Assembly (NCBI RefSeq): GCF_030053425.1
Contig: NZ_JASGBI010000001.1
Location: forward strand, 2,860,001 to 2,924,000
Direction: 5' to 3'
Origin: Lysobacter stagni
GTDB taxonomy: Bacteria; Pseudomonadota; Gammaproteobacteria; Xanthomonadales; Xanthomonadaceae
Length of the DNA: 64,000 nucleotides
The notes beneath the pieces were generated by a model. It was given only the letters and a program-made list of their open reading frames with translations, was not told the origin of the DNA and did no database searches. This document shows, piece after piece, positions 43,933 to 53,063 of the stretch (the stretch's first letter is position 1; every line of letters starts with the position of its first letter). Made by a program: the position numbers and the translations under genes.

Positions 43933-46900
43933 CTAACGGCGCGAAAGCAGTGCGGCACCGAGCGAGGCGCGGAAGATCACGCGGAAGTGGACGTCGAGGT
44001 TCACCTGCGACACGTCCTTGACCGCACGCAAACCGGTGTTGAGGCCTCCATCCGGAATCGACAGCTGGAACGGCACGTAGATGCCGCGTTTGTCGACGTA
44101 CTCGTCGCTGACCTCGCCGGCCGCGTCTCCGGCCATGCCGTTGTTGGTCTGGTCGGATAGCGAAATGTCGGTGTAGTGAGCGAACTGCGTGCTGATGGCC
44201 TTCTGTTCGTAGCCGTAGTAGCGCGCGTTCGGCGGCACCTTCGCGTCGACGATGTAGGCGCTGGTGCCCAGCTTGATGTGGAACTGCACGGTGCCGCTGT
44301 CGGTCTGGATACCTTCGATCCACGGGTTGACGTGCGTGATGCGGATGTCCCAGTCGCGGCCCGCGATCAGCGGATAGGCCGCCACGCCGGTCGGGATCTT
44401 CGGCGCGGTGGTGGACGCGACGCCGGCCGCATCGATGTAGCGGCCCGTGAACGTCGCCGGCTGCACCACCTGGAGCCATACCGCGCGATGCGCCAGCAAC
44501 GTGGTGAGCACTCCCGCGTCCTGCGGCGCGGAATTGCCGCGCACCGAGATGTAGAAGGTGCTCTTCTTGTCCACGGCGGTCGCGTCCGGCGCCTGGATCA
44601 CGATCGACTGGCTGCCGGCGTTGTACTGCGCCAGGCGGTAGCGGACGCTGCTTGAATCGTCGCTGCCGACGACCGCACTCTTCTCTATGTCCCAGTTCCC
44701 GTCCGCCTGGTCCGCCATCGCCTGCGCGGATGTGGCGTCCGCCGCCGACCAGAACGCGGAGATGTTGCCGACGAAATCGTCGTCTGGCAGGTCATCGTCC
44801 AGCGTCACGTACGCGAACTTGCGCAACATCTGCGCGCGCAGGTCGGCGGTCCGTTCCAGATTGGCCAGGTACATACCGGTGTAGATCTGCACCGCATCGA
44901 CCAGGTTGCCCGACAGCTCCTGCTGTGTGCTTTCGTCGAGCGTCTGCTTCTTCGCCAGCGCCGCCTGATAGTCCTCCCACTCCTTGGCGAGCTGGTAGAC
45001 CTTGTCGTTGTAGTCCATCCAGATGTCATTCTTGTAGTTCACCTTCTGGCGCAGCGCAGCGACTTCATCGAGAACGTCCGTTCCCGCATCACCGAGAACC
45101 TTGGTGAAGCGCGACACGTAGGCGTCGATGTTGTCGAGCGAGGTGAGGATGGCCTGGTCGAGCCGGCCCACTTCCTGGTTCGGAACCATGCCGTTGACCA
45201 TCTTTGCCAGGTCGTCGACGCTGCCCGTCATCTGATGGAGCTGGGTGATGACCGCGTCCTTGGCCATCGAGTTTCCCGTGTCGTCGGTGACGTCGTTCTT
45301 GGCCTTCTCGTAAAGGCTGAAGCCTTCTGCGGCGCCCATCGCGAATAGCGCGGGCGGGTCGCCGGCGACGAACAGCATGCTCTTGATCGATGAAAGGACG
45401 TCGTCCACGCCGATTCCGATGGCGCTGTTGACCTTGTCATCCAGGCCGGCGAGGTCCTGCCCCAGCCGTGCGATGGCCGTGTTGCAGTCCGAGTCGGCGG
45501 CGTTGAGCGCGCCGAGCATCGAGGCCGCATCCACGCCGCTGTTGTCGGTCGAACCGAACAGGATCTTCTTCAAACCATCGACTGCATTCTTGTGCATGTC
45601 TACGGCGTATTGGGCGGCGTTCCTCAGGTTCTCGAGGTCCGCGTTTGACTTGATCGCATCGGACAGTTGGGAGCGCAGCTTGATGTAGTAGTCCCGCACG
45701 TCCTTCTGGTGCACGAAGTCCTGGTCGACGTAACTGAAGATCGTGTCCAGCGGCATGGGCGAAACTGAGGTGACACTCATCCCCCACATCGTTTTGCCCG
45801 ACAGGTACCAGGCATCCATGAGCTTGAGCGCGCGCGCGATGCTGTCCTTCGCCGACCGCTCCGGATCGTCCGCGACGTCGGCGATGCACTGCGCGCGCAG
45901 GTCGTCGCCGACATCGCCGAAGGCGTAGCAGTAGCGGTTGCTCCACTTGATCAGCACCCCCAGCGCGACCCAGGTCGGATCGATCGCGCTGGGCATGGTC
46001 ATCGTCATCGGCTGGTTCTTGAGGTACTCCAGCTTGACGCGGTGATACAGCAGCGCCCAATAGTGCGCGTCGCACCCCACTGCGACGGCGGACACGTCGC
46101 CGACTGCCTGCGTCCCGCTGCCGTCGGCCGCGACCAGGTCGTCGGGCTCCAGCAGGATGGTGTCGTTGCTCTGTCCCGGCTGCACCGGCTCCGCGTACGA
46201 ACCGTAATGGTTGTTCTGCTGCGAGGGATCGTAGGCCGCGCCCGGCAGGCCCGGATCTCCATCGGGTCCTGCATCGCTCTGCGCGCCGACCCAGTCGAGC
46301 AGATTGAGACTATTGCCGTCCTTGTCGACCACGGCATTGCACACCAGCCGCACCGTGCCGCCGTCGCCGCCGCTCCCGCCGCGCCCCGCATCGCCGCCGA
46401 CGAGCCCGGGTATCCAGTTCTTCACGTTCTGTCCGCCCACGCCTGCGTTGCCGCGCGCGCCATTGGCCATCAGATTGAGTTTCTGATGCAGCACCAGCGT
46501 CTCGCACGCGATGTCGATGATGCCGCCACGGGCACCCTGCTCCGCCCAGCCCGCCCCGGGATCGGTGGCAAACCAGTTGCTCCACGGATTCGCATCGCTG
46601 CGGTGGTTGAGCGCATAGGCGATGTCGTCCCCGCCCCCCGCCTTCTGGCTGGCACTGGACAGCGCAACGCTGACGTCGGGCAGGATGTGCGTTTCGCAGC
46701 GATCGTCGACATAGCCCGAGACGTCGATCGTGGTGACCTTGTCGGCGGTCTCCAGAACGGTAAGGGTCCGGCAGCGGATCCGGATGTTGCGACTGGCCGA
46801 AGGTCCGCGATCGCGATGCAGCAGATCGCCCGCCAGGATCACGTCCAATCCGTAGACGACCAGGTCGTTCTCGTCGGCCACGACCGTGGCGTACTGCGCC

Positions 46901-47049
46901 AGCGCCAACGTCGAAGCGATGGTCACCTCGTCAACGGCCGAATAGATGACGGTGTTTCCCGCGGTCGTGATCAGCTGTGTAGCCGGATCCTTGACGGGAG
47001 GCGTGTCCAGCTGCAGGAAGAACGGATTGACCGCGTCGGCGAGATTCAT
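43933..47049 (-). CDS. Very large uncharacterised protein with beta-helix-like and helical parts
   Basis: The 1038-residue product starts MNLADAVNPFFLQLDTPPVK after GGAG and has no signal peptide. Residues 1-190 are beta-rich (VIYSAVDEVTIASTLALAQY, LVVYGLDVILAGDLLHRD). About 193-240 is glycine-rich (GARGNAGVGGQNVKN, GGDAGRGGSGGDGG), with a collagen-like GPDGDPGLPG further on. About 370-760 is long and helical, with a hydrophobic hairpin-like segment (VLSSIKSMLFVAGD, then PPALFAMGAAEGFSLY). The last 250 residues are beta-rich. The layout recalls large toxins in which a helical core inserts into membranes, but no family is recognisable by eye. It sits fourth from the end of the six-gene run. 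Confidence 0.85.
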   Translation of the reverse strand: MNLADAVNPFFLQLDTPPVKDPATQLITTAGNTVIYSAVDEVTIASTLALAQYATVVADENDLVVYGLDVILAGDLLHRDRGPSASRNIRIRCRTLTVLETADKVTTIDVSGYVDDRCETHILPDVSVALSSASQKAGGGDDIAYALNHRSDANPWSNWFATDPGAGWAEQGARGGIIDIACETLVLHQKLNLMANGARGNAGVGGQNVKNWIPGLVGGDAGRGGSGGDGGTVRLVCNAVVDKDGNSLNLLDWVGAQSDAGPDGDPGLPGAAYDPSQQNNHYGSYAEPVQPGQSNDTILLEPDDLVAADGSGTQAVGDVSAVAVGCDAHYWALLYHRVKLEYLKNQPMTMTMPSAIDPTWVALGVLIKWSNRYCYAFGDVGDDLRAQCIADVADDPERSAKDSIARALKLMDAWYLSGKTMWGMSVTSVSPMPLDTIFSYVDQDFVHQKDVRDYYIKLRSQLSDAIKSNADLENLRNAAQYAVDMHKNAVDGLKKILFGSTDNSGVDAASMLGALNAADSDCNTAIARLGQDLAGLDDKVNSAIGIGVDDVLSSIKSMLFVAGDPPALFAMGAAEGFSLYEKAKNDVTDDTGNSMAKDAVITQLHQMTGSVDDLAKMVNGMVPNQEVGRLDQAILTSLDNIDAYVSRFTKVLGDAGTDVLDEVAALRQKVNYKNDIWMDYNDKVYQLAKEWEDYQAALAKKQTLDESTQQELSGNLVDAVQIYTGMYLANLERTADLRAQMLRKFAYVTLDDDLPDDDFVGNISAFWSAADATSAQAMADQADGNWDIEKSAVVGSDDSSSVRYRLAQYNAGSQSIVIQAPDATAVDKKSTFYISVRGNSAPQDAGVLTTLLAHRAVWLQVVQPATFTGRYIDAAGVASTTAPKIPTGVAAYPLIAGRDWDIRITHVNPWIEGIQTDSGTVQFHIKLGTSAYIVDAKVPPNARYYGYEQKAISTQFAHYTDISLSDQTNNGMAGDAAGEVSDEYVDKRGIYVPFQLSIPDGGLNTGLRAVKDVSQVNLDVHFRVIFRASLGAALLSRR

Positions 47050-47176
47050 GTTCGCTCCATCCACATTGGTCCGCCCGAAGGGCGATGCACGAATCCGGTT
47101 GTGGTCCGTGCGTTGGCGACGAAGATAGGAAGCGCGATTGGTACCCGGCAATTCCGAATCGGATCGAACCGTTCCC

Positions 47177-47788
47177 TCAGCGCTTCTCATCCGCCGCCGT
47201 GCCCACGCCGTCGTCGGATGGCGTCGCGGCGGGAGCATTCGATGGGCACGCGTACGACGCCGGCAGCACATACGAGGTGTGCTGCGGAAGGTTGAACTGG
47301 AATCGGTGGTACAGCGTCGCGCACATCAGACCCGAACCCAGCAGGGCGAGCACGATGCCCGGCGATGCCGTGCGCAAGCTGAACTTCAACTTCGGTGCCT
47401 CGCCTTCGAAAGACGAGTCGGGCATTTGCAGGCGTCCCAGGACAAACACGGCGCCCACCAGGCACAGCACCGTCCCCGTCAGGAATCCAAGGTGCAGCAA
47501 CGAGGTCTGTCTGAGGACCACGGCATTGATCGTCTGTTGCCGGTGCAGCAACGCCTGATGTTCGAGGGCAAGCAGTCCGGCCCAGGCCTCGGGCATCGGC
47601 TCGCCCGGACGCGATCTGCCCTGCGGAAGCTCCAGACGTACCTCGCTGGGCTTCATCCTGAGGTCGGAATGCATCATCAGCACGTGCACGGAACTGCTGA
47701 CGAAGAATGCAAGCCCGGCCAGGACGATGGCACGCGTCATGAACGGGAGCAGCGCTCGTTGCCATCCGGCATCGGTTGCCATGTTCAT
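47177..47788 (-). CDS. Polytopic inner-membrane protein of unknown function
   Basis: The 203-residue product has three hydrophobic segments: about 17-36 (TRAIVLAGLAFFVSSSVHVL), 98-118 (LHLGFLTGTVLCLVGAVFVL) and 142-160 (TASPGIVLALLGSGLMCATL). A loop of about 60 residues separates the first two. GGAGAACGCC before the ATG supports the start. Its start overlaps the upstream gene's stop by four bases. A 127-base gap precedes the 1038-residue gene. Its size and the muramidase at the far end make a holin-like role conceivable, but the long loop is not typical of holins. Confidence 0.75.
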   Translation of the reverse strand: MNMATDAGWQRALLPFMTRAIVLAGLAFFVSSSVHVLMMHSDLRMKPSEVRLELPQGRSRPGEPMPEAWAGLLALEHQALLHRQQTINAVVLRQTSLLHLGFLTGTVLCLVGAVFVLGRLQMPDSSFEGEAPKLKFSLRTASPGIVLALLGSGLMCATLYHRFQFNLPQHTSYVLPASYACPSNAPAATPSDDGVGTAADEKR

Positions 47789-48465
47789 GGCGTTCTCCAG
47801 CCGGCTGCCTCAGTCGCGGAAACCGCGCCACCAAGACGTCGAATCACTTTCCGGTTCGCTTCGCGCAAGGCATCGAAGCAATGGCCGAATGCCCACTCGT
47901 ACGGTTCCTTCCAGGACTTGTGGTAAGCGTGCCACGTGATGCGAAGCGCTCGCGCTCGCGCCAACTCCGATCGCATGACGGGCCCTCCCGCAGGCATGCA
48001 GTCCTCGTGCGACAGGACGCGATCCTCAAATGCACAGCGTCCCAGCGACGCGCGGCACTCGATCAGTTCCGACACGACGCCCCAGGTCAGATTCCGATAT
48101 TCGAGGCGCGGACTTGGCCAACGGCGCGTCTGCGCGAACTCCAGAATCGTCCGCTGCCGCTCCAGTGCTCCGGCAGCTCGTGAAGCGTTTCGCACGGATC
48201 CAAGCTCAATCTGCGAGATCGAGTACGTGAGTCGCGCGACGACGAGGTCGATCGATCGGTTCTTGCACTCCTTGAGCACACGCGCAAGCAGCATCTTCTC
48301 GATGTCTCTGCTGCTGGTACGCATGGCGCATGGCCTGAAGACCAGGCAGAACAACTCGCGCGAAAACTCGTCCGGGACGCCCAGAATCGCCGCTTCGATC
48401 TCCTCTTCCGAGTGCCTTCCTTTACGGGAGCGCTGCCCTTGTCGCTCCATGACCGATCGCTCCAT
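47785..48465 (-). CDS. Hypothetical soluble protein, first gene of the six-gene run
   Basis: The 226-residue product starts MERSVMERQGQRSRKGRHSE with CAGGAGA upstream; a longer frame from 48642 has no ribosome binding site. It is rich in arginine and glutamate and predicted mostly helical: SEEEIEAAILGVPDEFSREL, ARVLKECKNRSIDLVVARL and RARALRITWHAYHKSWKEPY. It has several cysteines but no zinc-finger spacing. I do not recognise it. Its stop overlaps the start of the membrane protein gene (ATGA), which shows translational coupling. Confidence 0.7.
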   Translation of the reverse strand: MERSVMERQGQRSRKGRHSEEEIEAAILGVPDEFSRELFCLVFRPCAMRTSSRDIEKMLLARVLKECKNRSIDLVVARLTYSISQIELGSVRNASRAAGALERQRTILEFAQTRRWPSPRLEYRNLTWGVVSELIECRASLGRCAFEDRVLSHEDCMPAGGPVMRSELARARALRITWHAYHKSWKEPYEWAFGHCFDALREANRKVIRRLGGAVSATEAAGWRTP

Positions 48466-48873
48466 CGATGCGTCTCCTGTGAAGATGGTCCCTGAGCACC
48501 ATCCGGGTGACGCGTCGTTGTACGACCAGCCACCGTGGGGCGCGCGCGGCTCGCAGGTGCGATGCCGGCGTCGACTCCCGAAGGAACGCATGTGTGTGGC
48601 TTGGAAGCGTGCTGGCGGGTTTGACCGCGACGCATCGCGCACTAGAGCCGACCGCTCGGGCGATACGTTATGTGGCGTCGTTCGTACCGGTCGAGTACGA
48701 GCTCCTCTGGAGACCGAGGGCTGTATCCGCTATCGGCACAGAGATCACCGCCGACGGTGGCATGAGTCAACCGTGGCCGATCACCACGCGCAATCCCGTT
48801 ACCGCTATACAGCTTTCTGGTCTGCGCGGGCGCCGCCCCTGGGTCTCCTGCGCCCCCCAACAGGACATCCGAC
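48466..48873. other. Divergent promoter region
   Basis: No supported gene in 408 bases. It should hold the promoter of the six-gene minus-strand run and that of the hydrolase gene at 48874. Confidence 0.5.
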
Positions 48874-49815
48874 ATGAATCGCCCGATCTCGATGGCACGA
48901 ACGCTCATGGTGGCAATGCTGATCGCGGCCATGCCCGCACTTGAATCAGCTGCCGAGGTACGGCCGTTCCCGGACGGATTTCACGAGAGCCAGATGGCGG
49001 TGAGCGGAGGCACGCAGTACGTCCGCGTTGGCGGAAAAGGACCTGCCGTGGTCCTGCTTCATGGCTTTGGCGACACAGGCGACATGTGGGAGCCGCTCGC
49101 AGCCAGGCTCGTCAAGGACCACACGGTGATCGTGCCTGACCTGCGCGGCATGGGGCTTTCGTCGCACCCCGAAGACGGCTACGAGAAAGCGGCGCAGGCA
49201 CGTGATCTGGCCGGCATCCTCGATAAGTTGAAGATCAAGAAGGCGCAGCTTGTGACGCATGACATCGGCAACATGGTCGGATACGCGCTCGCCACGCACT
49301 ATCCGGAACGCGTCACGTCGTGGGTGGTGATGGATGCGCCCCTCCCCGGCATGGGAACCTGGGAAGCGCAACTGGTCAACCCGAGAGTGTGGCACTTCAA
49401 CTTCCGCGGTCCCGACGTGGAGCGCCTGGTGGCGGGTCGCGAGCGAATCCTGCTCGATCGCTTCTACAACGATCTGGGCGGAGACCCCAGCCGTATCGAC
49501 GAACAGACGCGCCAGCACTACGCCGAACTCTATGCCCGCCCCAACGCCATCCACAATGCATTCAGTGGGCAGTTCGAGGCGTTCTCCCGCGACGCCGAAG
49601 AGAACAAGGCCACGTTCGCCAGAACGGGGAAGATCACCATTCCGGTCCTGGCGATCGGTGGCGACAAATCGTATGGCACGTCCATGAAGACCGAGCTGGA
49701 GTACGTCGCATCGAATGTCGAGGGCGGCGTCATCCAGAACTCGGGACACTGGATCATGGAGGAACAACCTGATCAGGCGATCGATCTGATCGTACCGTTC
49801 ATCGCGAAACACTGA
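48874..49815 (+). CDS. Exported alpha/beta hydrolase, epoxide hydrolase/haloalkane dehalogenase type
   Basis: The 313-residue product has a signal peptide (SMARTLMVAMLIAAMPALES). The oxyanion motif is VVLLHGFGDTGDMW. The nucleophile is Asp130 in VTHDIGNMVGYA, which replaces the serine of GxSxG and points to epoxide-hydrolase or dehalogenase chemistry. The catalytic base is His292 in SGHWIMEEQP. The acid is probably in the GGDKSYG region. Substrate unknown. It is monocistronic, divergent from the six-gene run. Confidence 0.88.
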   Translation: MNRPISMARTLMVAMLIAAMPALESAAEVRPFPDGFHESQMAVSGGTQYVRVGGKGPAVVLLHGFGDTGDMWEPLAARLVKDHTVIVPDLRGMGLSSHPEDGYEKAAQARDLAGILDKLKIKKAQLVTHDIGNMVGYALATHYPERVTSWVVMDAPLPGMGTWEAQLVNPRVWHFNFRGPDVERLVAGRERILLDRFYNDLGGDPSRIDEQTRQHYAELYARPNAIHNAFSGQFEAFSRDAEENKATFARTGKITIPVLAIGGDKSYGTSMKTELEYVASNVEGGVIQNSGHWIMEEQPDQAIDLIVPFIAKH

Positions 49816-49854
49816 GGCGGAACGAGGGCGGATGCTTCAATCGAACGTACGACC

Positions 49855-50532
49855 TCAATCCTTCAGCAAAGCATCGATCCAGGAAGCCATGCATTCGAGC
49901 ATCTCGTCCATCACCTGCGAATCGGTTCGTCCAGAGCGTGCCGGCACGTGGAACGAATGGTCGGCATGCTCGAACAACTGCAGTGTGGCTCGCGAGCCCA
50001 GTCGCTCCGGCAGCGGCTGCAACAAGTCCAGTTGTGCCAGCTCGTCGCGGGTTCCCTGCAGGAACAGCATCGGCACGGTGATATCCGGCAGATGTGCGGC
50101 GCGTTCATCGGAAGGCTTCCCGGCCGGATGCAGCGGGAACCCGAGGAACACCAGACCACGCACGCCCGGCAGCGGCGACAGTGCCTGCGCCTGCGAGGTC
50201 ATGCGGCCGCCGAACGACTTGCCGCCGGCAAACAACGCAAGCCCCGGCAGCCGTCGGCTGGCCTCCGCGACCGCCGCACGCACTGTCGCGTGCGCCAGCC
50301 GCGGAACGTCAGGACGTCGTGATCCACGTTCCATGTAGGGGAAATTGAACCGCAGGCTGGCGATCCCACGTTCATTGAGGCCCTGGGCCACAGCGGCCAT
50401 GAACGGGTGCGCCATTCCCGCACCTGCGCCATGCGCAAGCGCGTAGCAGGCCCGCGCTTGCGCAGGCACCTGCAGCAGCGCCGACACACGCACATCCGCT
50501 TCGACTTCGATGCCAAGCTCATGCGTCGACAT
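49855..50532 (-). CDS. KANL3/Tex30-type alpha/beta hydrolase
   Basis: The 225-residue cytoplasmic protein has the features of the small dienelactone-hydrolase-like family: YALAHGAGAGMAHPFM, FNFPYMERGSRRPD, a nucleophile Ser in GGKSFGGRM, Asp in QGTRDEL and His in HADHSFHV. AGAGG six bases before the ATG at 50532 makes it preferable to the ATG two codons upstream. It follows the DUF72 gene by nine bases, so the two form an operon. Substrate unknown. Confidence 0.85.
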   Translation of the reverse strand: MSTHELGIEVEADVRVSALLQVPAQARACYALAHGAGAGMAHPFMAAVAQGLNERGIASLRFNFPYMERGSRRPDVPRLAHATVRAAVAEASRRLPGLALFAGGKSFGGRMTSQAQALSPLPGVRGLVFLGFPLHPAGKPSDERAAHLPDITVPMLFLQGTRDELAQLDLLQPLPERLGSRATLQLFEHADHSFHVPARSGRTDSQVMDEMLECMASWIDALLKD

Positions 50533-50541
50533 GCCCATCCT

Positions 50542-51249
50542 CTACTGCGCACCCAGGCGCATCAGCGTCTGCGCGTAACCCGGCGCGGTCGGCTCGTGCA
50601 TGAAGTAGACATGGATGTTCTGCAATGAAGAGTCCAGCAGCCGTTTCGCCCACAGCGCAAGGTCGGTTTCGGAGTAGGACTCCAGCCGCAGCCGAACGTA
50701 GCCCCAGGAGGCGGTCTCCACCAGCGGCGGTGGCGCGTCGTCATCGCGCTCGGACAGGCACAACGCCACGTCGGCGGCCTTCAGTGCGTCGTAGACGGCT
50801 TCATCGAACCAGCTGTCATGGCGAAACTCGAATGCAGCGCGGTGGCCGGATGGGAGAATCTGCAGAAAATCCACCAATCTTGGTACGTCCTTCTTCAGGA
50901 ACGGCGGAAACTGGAACAGCACAGGGCCGCGCTTGTCGCCCAGCGTTTCCAGGTTGCGGTACAGGTAGGCGACCGAATCGGCCGCCGCGTCGGCCTTCAG
51001 GCGTGCATCGTGCGTGATGCGTCGCGAGGCCTTGATCGCGAAGCTGAAATCGTCCGGGGTCGCCTGTGCCCAGTGTTCCAGCGTCGTCACCTTCGGCATC
51101 TGGTAGAAGGTGTTGTTGATCTCCACCGTAGGCAGGTGCTGTGCGTACCAGGCCAGCATTGCGTCGGGCTTGATGGTGCCCGGATAGAAGCTGCCCTTCC
51201 ATTCCTTGTAGGAATAGCCACTGGCACCTACTCGCAATCGTGCAGTCAT
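50542..51249 (-). CDS. DUF72 domain protein
   Basis: The 235-residue product begins MTARLRVGASGYSYKEWKGS and contains FYPGTIKPDAMLAWYAQHLP, VEINNTFYQMPK, SFAIKASRRITHD, GPVLFQFPPF and AFEFRHDSWF. This series is diagnostic of DUF72 (YecE-type TIM-barrel) proteins of unknown function. The frame continues upstream for 79 codons of low quality, so the family alignment sets the start at 51249. Confidence 0.92.
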   Translation of the reverse strand: MTARLRVGASGYSYKEWKGSFYPGTIKPDAMLAWYAQHLPTVEINNTFYQMPKVTTLEHWAQATPDDFSFAIKASRRITHDARLKADAAADSVAYLYRNLETLGDKRGPVLFQFPPFLKKDVPRLVDFLQILPSGHRAAFEFRHDSWFDEAVYDALKAADVALCLSERDDDAPPPLVETASWGYVRLRLESYSETDLALWAKRLLDSSLQNIHVYFMHEPTAPGYAQTLMRLGAQ

Positions 51250-51666
51250 GTACGGACGCCTCAACCGGGAGCACCGACCGCTGTCGTACCGTCCGTTGAG
51301 TGAAAATCGTCGCGGACGGAGGCGACTTCGCGCCGAGGATACTCTCCTCGACACATCGATTCGGACGCACGACACGAAGCACATGGGACTCGCCCACTCG
51401 CCCCCCCGACATCGCGCTCCAACCCCGCCGAAGTACGGCCCGATCGCGCGTCGGGTGCGCCGCCCTGGCAGGCGGGTGCAGGACACCCATCCCCTCCCCC
51501 GTCGACACCTGGCGGCGACACGCGCAACCCGGACCGGACGGGGCGTGGAAACCCGCCCCGGCCCGGTTCCGCCCAGGCTGAATAGTTCAGAAAGTGCCGT
51601 CGCGTTTCACGCTTGCCACCCTCGCGCGGGCGTATGCTCGCATTGCCGCCACTGCGGGAGCCGGCC
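51250..51666. other. Divergent intergenic region
   Basis: No supported gene in 417 bases. It separates the DUF72 operon from the DUF4136 lipoprotein gene and should hold both promoters. Confidence 0.5.
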
Positions 51667-52245
51667 ATGAAGCGTTCACTTTTGACCCTCGTCGCCATTG
51701 CGGTGATCGGGGGCTGCGCCACCACACCCGCCGTGTTCACCGACTACGATCCCGGCGTGAGTTTCGGCCAGTACCGCACCTATCAATGGACGCAGAAGCC
51801 GCAGGGTTTCTCGCCGTTGATGCAGCAACGCCTGGTAGCCGCCGTCGACGCGAAGTTGCGCGAACGCGGTTGGACGCAATCCACCAATCCACAGGTCAAC
51901 CTGGTCGGCAGCGTCGCCACCGAAACCCGCTACCGGATGGACAGCTTCAACAGCGGTCCGATGTGGGGTTGGGGTGGCTGGGGCTGGCGCGGCGGCGGTT
52001 GCTGTTGGGGTGGGCCCGGCTGGGGCTGGGGCGGCGGGTTCAACACCACGACCACCATGCGCAGCTACACGCACGGCACGCTGGTACTGGACATGTTCGA
52101 CGCGCAGACGCAGCGTCCACTCTGGCGCGGCATGGCGATGGGCACCGTACCCGAGTCGCCGATCGCGCAGACGACGGCCATGCAGGCCAGCGTCGACCGC
52201 ATGTTCGCGCAGTTCCCGCCTGCGGTGGTTGCGCAGATGCCGTGA
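51667..52245 (+). CDS. DUF4136 outer-membrane-type lipoprotein
   Basis: The 192-residue product begins MKRSLLTLVAIAVIGGCATT, a lipoprotein signal with the lipobox IGGC. DUF4136 features follow: VFTDYDPGVSFGQYRTYQW, a long helix with VAAVDAKLRERGW and the C-terminal VLDMFDAQTQRPLWRG, ending with a VDRMFAQFPP helix. An inserted loop (about residues 98-125) is rich in glycine and tryptophan, as is common in this family. It is an envelope protein of unknown role. Confidence 0.9.
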   Translation: MKRSLLTLVAIAVIGGCATTPAVFTDYDPGVSFGQYRTYQWTQKPQGFSPLMQQRLVAAVDAKLRERGWTQSTNPQVNLVGSVATETRYRMDSFNSGPMWGWGGWGWRGGGCCWGGPGWGWGGGFNTTTTMRSYTHGTLVLDMFDAQTQRPLWRGMAMGTVPESPIAQTTAMQASVDRMFAQFPPAVVAQMP

Positions 52246-52330
52246 GCAGCGCATCGGGCGCCTGAACGCCCTGCGCTGACCGCCAATACGTACGACCGCG
52301 CGCCTGCGTGGAGTTCACTGCATCCGGTCG

Positions 52331-52355
52331 TCGCAATGCAGCAGTCGCATTGCGA
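52331..52355. terminator. Bidirectional hairpin between convergent genes
   Basis: TCGCAATGC and GCATTGCGA form perfect 9-bp arms around AGCAGTC. It sits between the DUF4136 gene and the minus-strand YCII gene and touches the latter's stop codon. Confidence 0.55.
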
Positions 52356-52694
52356 TCAGGATTCGGGGTCGTACATGATCTCGCGCACTTCCTGGGCGCA
52401 ACGACAGGCCGAAGCGAACCTCGCCGCCCACATCAGGGCTTCATCCCGGGTCGGCACCTCGATGATCGAGAAGCCGCCGATGACCGCCTTGGTTTCCGGG
52501 AATGGTCCGTCGGAAACCGAACCATCGGTGGCGACGATGCTCGCCTGCTGACTGAGGATGCCACCGCCGAAGATCCAGACCCCCGCCGCCTTCGCCTCGC
52601 GCACGACGGCACGCGCGACATCGCCGACCGCGGGCAGATCCTCCTCGGGAATCACCATGGATCCGTCGTCGAACGAGATCAGGTATCGCTTCAT
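52356..52694 (-). CDS. YCII-related (DGPF-type) protein
   Basis: The 112-residue protein has the ferredoxin-like fold signature of YCII-related proteins: MKRYLISFDDGSMVIPEE, a WIFGGGILSQQASIVATDGS strand pair, then the DGPFPETKAVIGGFSIIEV block that names the DGPF group, and DEALMWAARFASA. CAGGAGA before the ATG fixes the start. Members are small soluble proteins of unknown chemistry. Confidence 0.88.
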   Translation of the reverse strand: MKRYLISFDDGSMVIPEEDLPAVGDVARAVVREAKAAGVWIFGGGILSQQASIVATDGSVSDGPFPETKAVIGGFSIIEVPTRDEALMWAARFASACRCAQEVREIMYDPES

Positions 52695-52772
52695 CGACAG
52701 TCTCCTGTGCCCGATGGCCAGTGCGCATGAATCGAGTGTTGCAGTCGCCGGAGCTGCCTGGCCGCGCCAGCT

Positions 52773-53018
52773 CTACCTTCGCCAAAGCCGTACCGAAGCA
52801 ATCATCAACAGCAGCCCGACGATCAGGCTTCCGCCTCCTATTGGCAACGCGTACGGAGATGCGTCAGGGACGAAGCGGTAATAGGCATGGTCCGTCGTCC
52901 ACAAACGAACGGAGCTTGCCCCAACCACGACCGTGCCAGCCGACAACGCGCCCATCAGGGCGAGGAACGAGCCAACCACCGCAAGCAACCCAGCCAACAG
53001 CTTCCGTTTCATTGTCAT
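52773..53018 (-). CDS. Small two-helix membrane protein
   Basis: The 81-residue product begins MTMKRKLLAGLLAVVGSFLA, with hydrophobic segments at about 7-37 and 58-78 (LPIGGGSLIVGLLLMIASVR) joined by a periplasmic-type loop (LWTTDHAYYRFVPDAS). It ends RLWRR. No family recognised. It follows the alcohol dehydrogenase gene by 45 bases on the same strand and may be co-transcribed. Confidence 0.65.
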   Translation of the reverse strand: MTMKRKLLAGLLAVVGSFLALMGALSAGTVVVGASSVRLWTTDHAYYRFVPDASPYALPIGGGSLIVGLLLMIASVRLWRR

Positions 53019-53063
53019 TCCGGCCGATCCGTCGAAGGCGAATGAAGCGAACGAAAGAGCTTG

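Noticed and set aside
41934-44021. Plus-strand frame of 695 codons
   Set aside because: Arginine-rich antisense shadow of the 887-residue protein gene; no start signal or motif.
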